From DASYUM01 sp036001225 (lineage in GTDB: Bacteria; Methylomirabilota; Methylomirabilia; Rokubacteriales; DASRDR01): a stretch of DNA of 15,882 nt. Numbering within the stretch: position 1 is the first letter of the stretch; each line of letters begins with the position of its first letter. Below, in pieces: positions 13,881 to 15,882 of the stretch. The notes under the pieces were generated by a model. That model saw only the letters and a program-made list of their open reading frames with translations. It did no database searches and was not told where the DNA came from. Location: positions 1-15,882 of the forward strand of contig DASYUM010000068.1 in NCBI GenBank assembly GCA_036001225.1, read 5' to 3'. The position numbers and the translations under genes were made by a program.

Positions 13881-14933
13881 TCAAGGGGTACTCGAGCGCC
13901 GCGTCTGGCGATAACGCGCCACCGCCTGGTTGTGCTCCTCCAGCGTCGCCGAGAAGTGGTGGTGCCGATCGTCGATCGCGACGAAATAGAGGTAGGGCAC
14001 GGCCGCGGGCGCCAGTGCCGCCTCGACCGCGGCCTGGCCCGGGTTGCCGATCGGGCCCGGCGGCAACCCCCGGTAGCGGTAGGTGTTGAACGGGTGGTCG
14101 ACCTGGATGTCCTCACGACTCGGGGCCCGACCGTCCTTGCCGACCGCGTAGGCGACGGTCGGGTCAGCCTGCAGCGGCATGTCGCGCTTCAGACGGTTCC
14201 AGAAGACGCCGGCGATGATCGGCAGTTCCTCCCGGGCCCCGGTTTCCCTTTCGATGATCGAGGCGAGCGTCACCAGCTGGTGGAGGGTCAGGCCGCGGTC
14301 CCGCGCCCGGCCCAGCACGTCCGGGGTGGCGATCTTCTCCCCGAAGCGCTGGACCATGCGACCCAGGATGTCCTCGGCGCGCATGCCTTTCGTCACCTGA
14401 TAGGTGTCGGGGAACAGGTAGCCCTCCAGCCCCTCGGCGGCGATGCCGAGGTTGCGCGCGAGGTCGGGGTTCTGGGCGGCCCGGAGGAGGTCGGCCGTCG
14501 GCACGAGCGCTTCCGCCTCGAGCTGGCGGGCCAGCTCGCGGACGGTGAAGCCCTCCTTGAGGACCAGAAGGTGCGGCTTGACCTTCCCGGTCTCGAGCAG
14601 CTCGAGGGTCATCAGCAGGGAGGCGGCACGGGGAATCTCGTACTCGCCGGCCTTGAGCGAGCGCGCGGTGCCTCGCAGGACGGCGAGAGCCACGAAGGCG
14701 CCGCGACTCCGGATCACCTGAGCCTCGCCGAGGGTCCGCGCGATGTCGAGGAGGCCCGACTGGGGGGGGACCTCGACGGTCCGGGGCCCGGCTCGCAACG
14801 CCTCGGGCGGGGTCAGGGCGCGGCCGGTCTCGAACGCGGCCAGGGCCAGGAGTCCGACGACGAGGAGCAGGAGCGCCCGCCGGCCCCGGGGCCGGTGACG
14901 CGGACGGGTCGGAGGGGGAACGCTTGCGTCCAT
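13881..14933 (-). CDS. mltG: Endolytic murein transglycosylase
   Basis: Cleaves nascent glycan strands at the outer face of the inner membrane and so limits peptidoglycan chain length. The 350-residue protein has a basic N-terminus, one transmembrane helix at about 19-36, a LysM-like region with the KAGEYEI element (94-100), and the YceG catalytic domain. Landmarks are LKEGFTVRELA (125-135), EGLEGYLFPDTY (167-178), LASIIERETG (223-232) with the catalytic Glu (228 by alignment to the ASIVEKET motif), LQADPTVAYA (254-263), and FNTYRYRGLPPGPIGNPG (282-299). ATG 14933 has no clear Shine-Dalgarno sequence. A promoter at 15049-15078 lies about 115 nt upstream, with a GC palindrome in the leader. 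It heads the minus-strand run. Confidence 0.96.
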   Translation of the reverse strand: MDASVPPPTRPRHRPRGRRALLLLVVGLLALAAFETGRALTPPEALRAGPRTVEVPPQSGLLDIARTLGEAQVIRSRGAFVALAVLRGTARSLKAGEYEIPRAASLLMTLELLETGKVKPHLLVLKEGFTVRELARQLEAEALVPTADLLRAAQNPDLARNLGIAAEGLEGYLFPDTYQVTKGMRAEDILGRMVQRFGEKIATPDVLGRARDRGLTLHQLVTLASIIERETGAREELPIIAGVFWNRLKRDMPLQADPTVAYAVGKDGRAPSREDIQVDHPFNTYRYRGLPPGPIGNPGQAAVEAALAPAAVPYLYFVAIDDRHHHFSATLEEHNQAVARYRQTRRSSTP

Positions 14934-14974
14934 GCGATGTTATGCCGGTCAGTCGGCACGCCAGCCGCCCTCAC

Positions 14975-14992
14975 GGGCGGGCGCGCCCGCCC
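14975..14992. repeat. 18-bp perfect GC palindrome in the mltG leader
   Basis: GGGCGGGCGCGCCCGCCC is perfectly self-complementary. Flanking GCCC (14967-14970) and GGGC (14996-14999) can extend it imperfectly. It lies between the mltG promoter and start codon, and has no T-run on either side. Confidence 0.7.
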
Positions 14993-15048
14993 GGTGGGCC
15001 ACCCGCGTCCCGCCCCCGGCGCGGGGCCGGACGGGCCGCCACCGTGTG

Positions 15049-15078
15049 AGTCTAGGGATGCCCCCGCGGGCCTGTCAA
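15049..15078 (-). promoter_or_regulatory. Candidate sigma-70-type promoter for mltG
   Basis: Minus strand consensus TTGACA (15078-15073), 18-nt spacer, TAGACT (15054-15049; 4 of 6). It faces away from the rpoA promoter and would give a leader of about 110 nt. Confidence 0.55.
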
Positions 15079-15086
15079 CCCAGGGC

Positions 15087-15115
15087 TTCCCTCGGAAAGG
15101 CGCCGCGGCTATAAT
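15087..15115 (+). promoter_or_regulatory. Candidate sigma-70-type promoter for rpoA
   Basis: A perfect TATAAT at 15110-15115 sits in an AT-rich patch. The best -35 at 17 nt spacing is TTCCCT (15087-15092), which is weak. The predicted transcription start near 15122 gives a leader of about 44 nt. Confidence 0.6.
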
Positions 15116-15165
15116 TAAAGTTCGTCTCCAACCTCGACCATCCCAGCCGACCAGACGGAGGCCGC

Positions 15166-15882
15166 ATGACGACGCTCCAACTCCCCCGGAAGCACGAGTG
15201 GCAGGAGCTGAAGGCCGAGCACGGCCGGTTCGTGGTGGAGCCGTTCGAGCCGGGCTTCGGCCTCACGATCGGCAACGCGTTCCGCCGGGTCCTGCTCTCC
15301 TCCATCGAGGGGGCGGCGCCCACCTGGGTCAAGATCGAGAACGTCCTCCACGAGTTTTCCTTCCTGCCCGGGATGATGGAGGACACCCTCGACGTCCTCA
15401 ACAACGTCCGCAAGGTCGTCTTCAAGCTGCACGGCGAGCGGAGCCGGCTGATCCAGCTCCGGGCCACGGGGCCCGGCGTGGTCAAGGCGGCCGACTTCCA
15501 GACCGACGCCGACATCGAGATCCTGAACCCCGAGCAGCTGCTGGCTACGCTCGACAAGGACGGCGTGCTGGCCATGGAGGTCCAGGTCGAGAAGGGACGC
15601 GGCTACGTGCCGGCCGAGAAGCGAGAGCTCGAAGGCCTGCCGGTCAACGTGCTGCTCCTCGACGCCGACTTCTCTCCGGTTCAACGCGTGAACTTCCAGG
15701 TCGAGCCTGCCAAGCGCCAGGCGGGTGCCGAGCGGCTCGTCCTGGAGATCTGGACCAACGGCAGCGTCTCCCCCGAGGACGCGGTCGGAGAAGCGGCGCT
15801 GATCCTGGAGGACCACTTCAACCTCCTGTGCCGGTTCCCGCAGGGGCTGGAGCCCGAGGAAGAGGTGCCGGTCGAGATCGAG
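15166..15882 (+). CDS. rpoA: DNA-directed RNA polymerase subunit alpha, N-terminal part
   Basis: The subunit that dimerises to begin RNA polymerase assembly. The first 239 codons are present, covering the whole N-terminal domain; the C-terminal DNA/activator-binding domain lies beyond the window, so whether it exists is unseen. Landmarks: GRFVVEPFEPGFGLTIGNAF (20-39) followed by RRVLLSSIEGAA (40-51), VLHEFSFLPGMMED (60-73), DADIEILNP (114-122), VEKGRGYVPAE (141-151) and LEIWTNGSVSPEDA (193-206). The sequence then enters an acidic linker (EPEEEVPVEIE). ATG 15166 has GGAGG 5 nt upstream. rpoA usually follows rpsM-rpsK-rpsD; here it starts a transcript divergent from mltG with its own promoter. 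Sequence looks functional; whether it is the only rpoA in the genome cannot be told. Confidence 0.96.
   Translation, partial: MTTLQLPRKHEWQELKAEHGRFVVEPFEPGFGLTIGNAFRRVLLSSIEGAAPTWVKIENVLHEFSFLPGMMEDTLDVLNNVRKVVFKLHGERSRLIQLRATGPGVVKAADFQTDADIEILNPEQLLATLDKDGVLAMEVQVEKGRGYVPAEKRELEGLPVNVLLLDADFSPVQRVNFQVEPAKRQAGAERLVLEIWTNGSVSPEDAVGEAALILEDHFNLLCRFPQGLEPEEEVPVEIE

Noticed and set aside
13088..14116. Upstream in-frame extension of argH
   Set aside because: The frame is open by chance through the acyltransferase and mltG; the Arg/Pro-rich translation is not protein-like, and ATG 13087 gives the conserved argH N-terminus.

Overview
This is a GC-rich stretch of bacterial chromosome. One long run of 16 genes lies on the minus strand, and one gene (rpoA) starts on the plus strand at the right edge. 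There is no integrase, transposase, CRISPR array, tRNA or rRNA. Gene content and style (DapL-type lysine genes next to argH and an LptM-like lipoprotein, Tat-exported metallophosphoesterase, cupredoxin-like carboxypeptidase-regulatory-domain protein) suggest an uncultured Gram-negative soil or subsurface bacterium of the Methylomirabilota/Rokubacteria or Deltaproteobacteria kind. That assignment is an inference from protein style, not a search result.

Right part (about 15.2 to 5.1 kb, read leftward): mltG (peptidoglycan chain terminator), a PlsC-type acyltransferase, argH, a lipoprotein with an LptM-like N-terminus and three fibronectin-III-like domains, lysA, dapA, dapB, dapL, folB and folK. 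Many junctions overlap or are very short (TGATG, ATGA, 13 to 23 nt), as in an operon. The lysine genes give the direct aminotransferase route from aspartate semialdehyde and pyruvate to LL-diaminopimelate, then lysine; an epimerase (dapF) is expected elsewhere. The two wider gaps, dapA-dapB and folB-folK, each begin just after a stop codon with a copy of the same roughly 35-bp repeat. The first also holds a very strong hairpin; the second holds a copy of the folB 3' end.

Left part (5.0 to 0 kb): two paralogous ECF sigma/anti-sigma pairs in tandem. The first has a housekeeping-like promoter. The second has a candidate ECF-type promoter and is followed by three exported-protein genes: a type-1-copper-like protein, a Tat metallophosphoesterase and a small exported protein cut by the window edge. 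The second anti-sigma factor carries a CxxCH haem-c motif in its periplasmic end where its paralogue has none, which suggests haem- or redox-linked control of an envelope regulon. This is the most novel-looking part of the window.

The mltG/rpoA divergent region has recognisable back-to-back promoters and an 18-bp perfect GC palindrome in the mltG leader. rpoA here is not preceded by ribosomal-protein genes, which is unusual for that gene.
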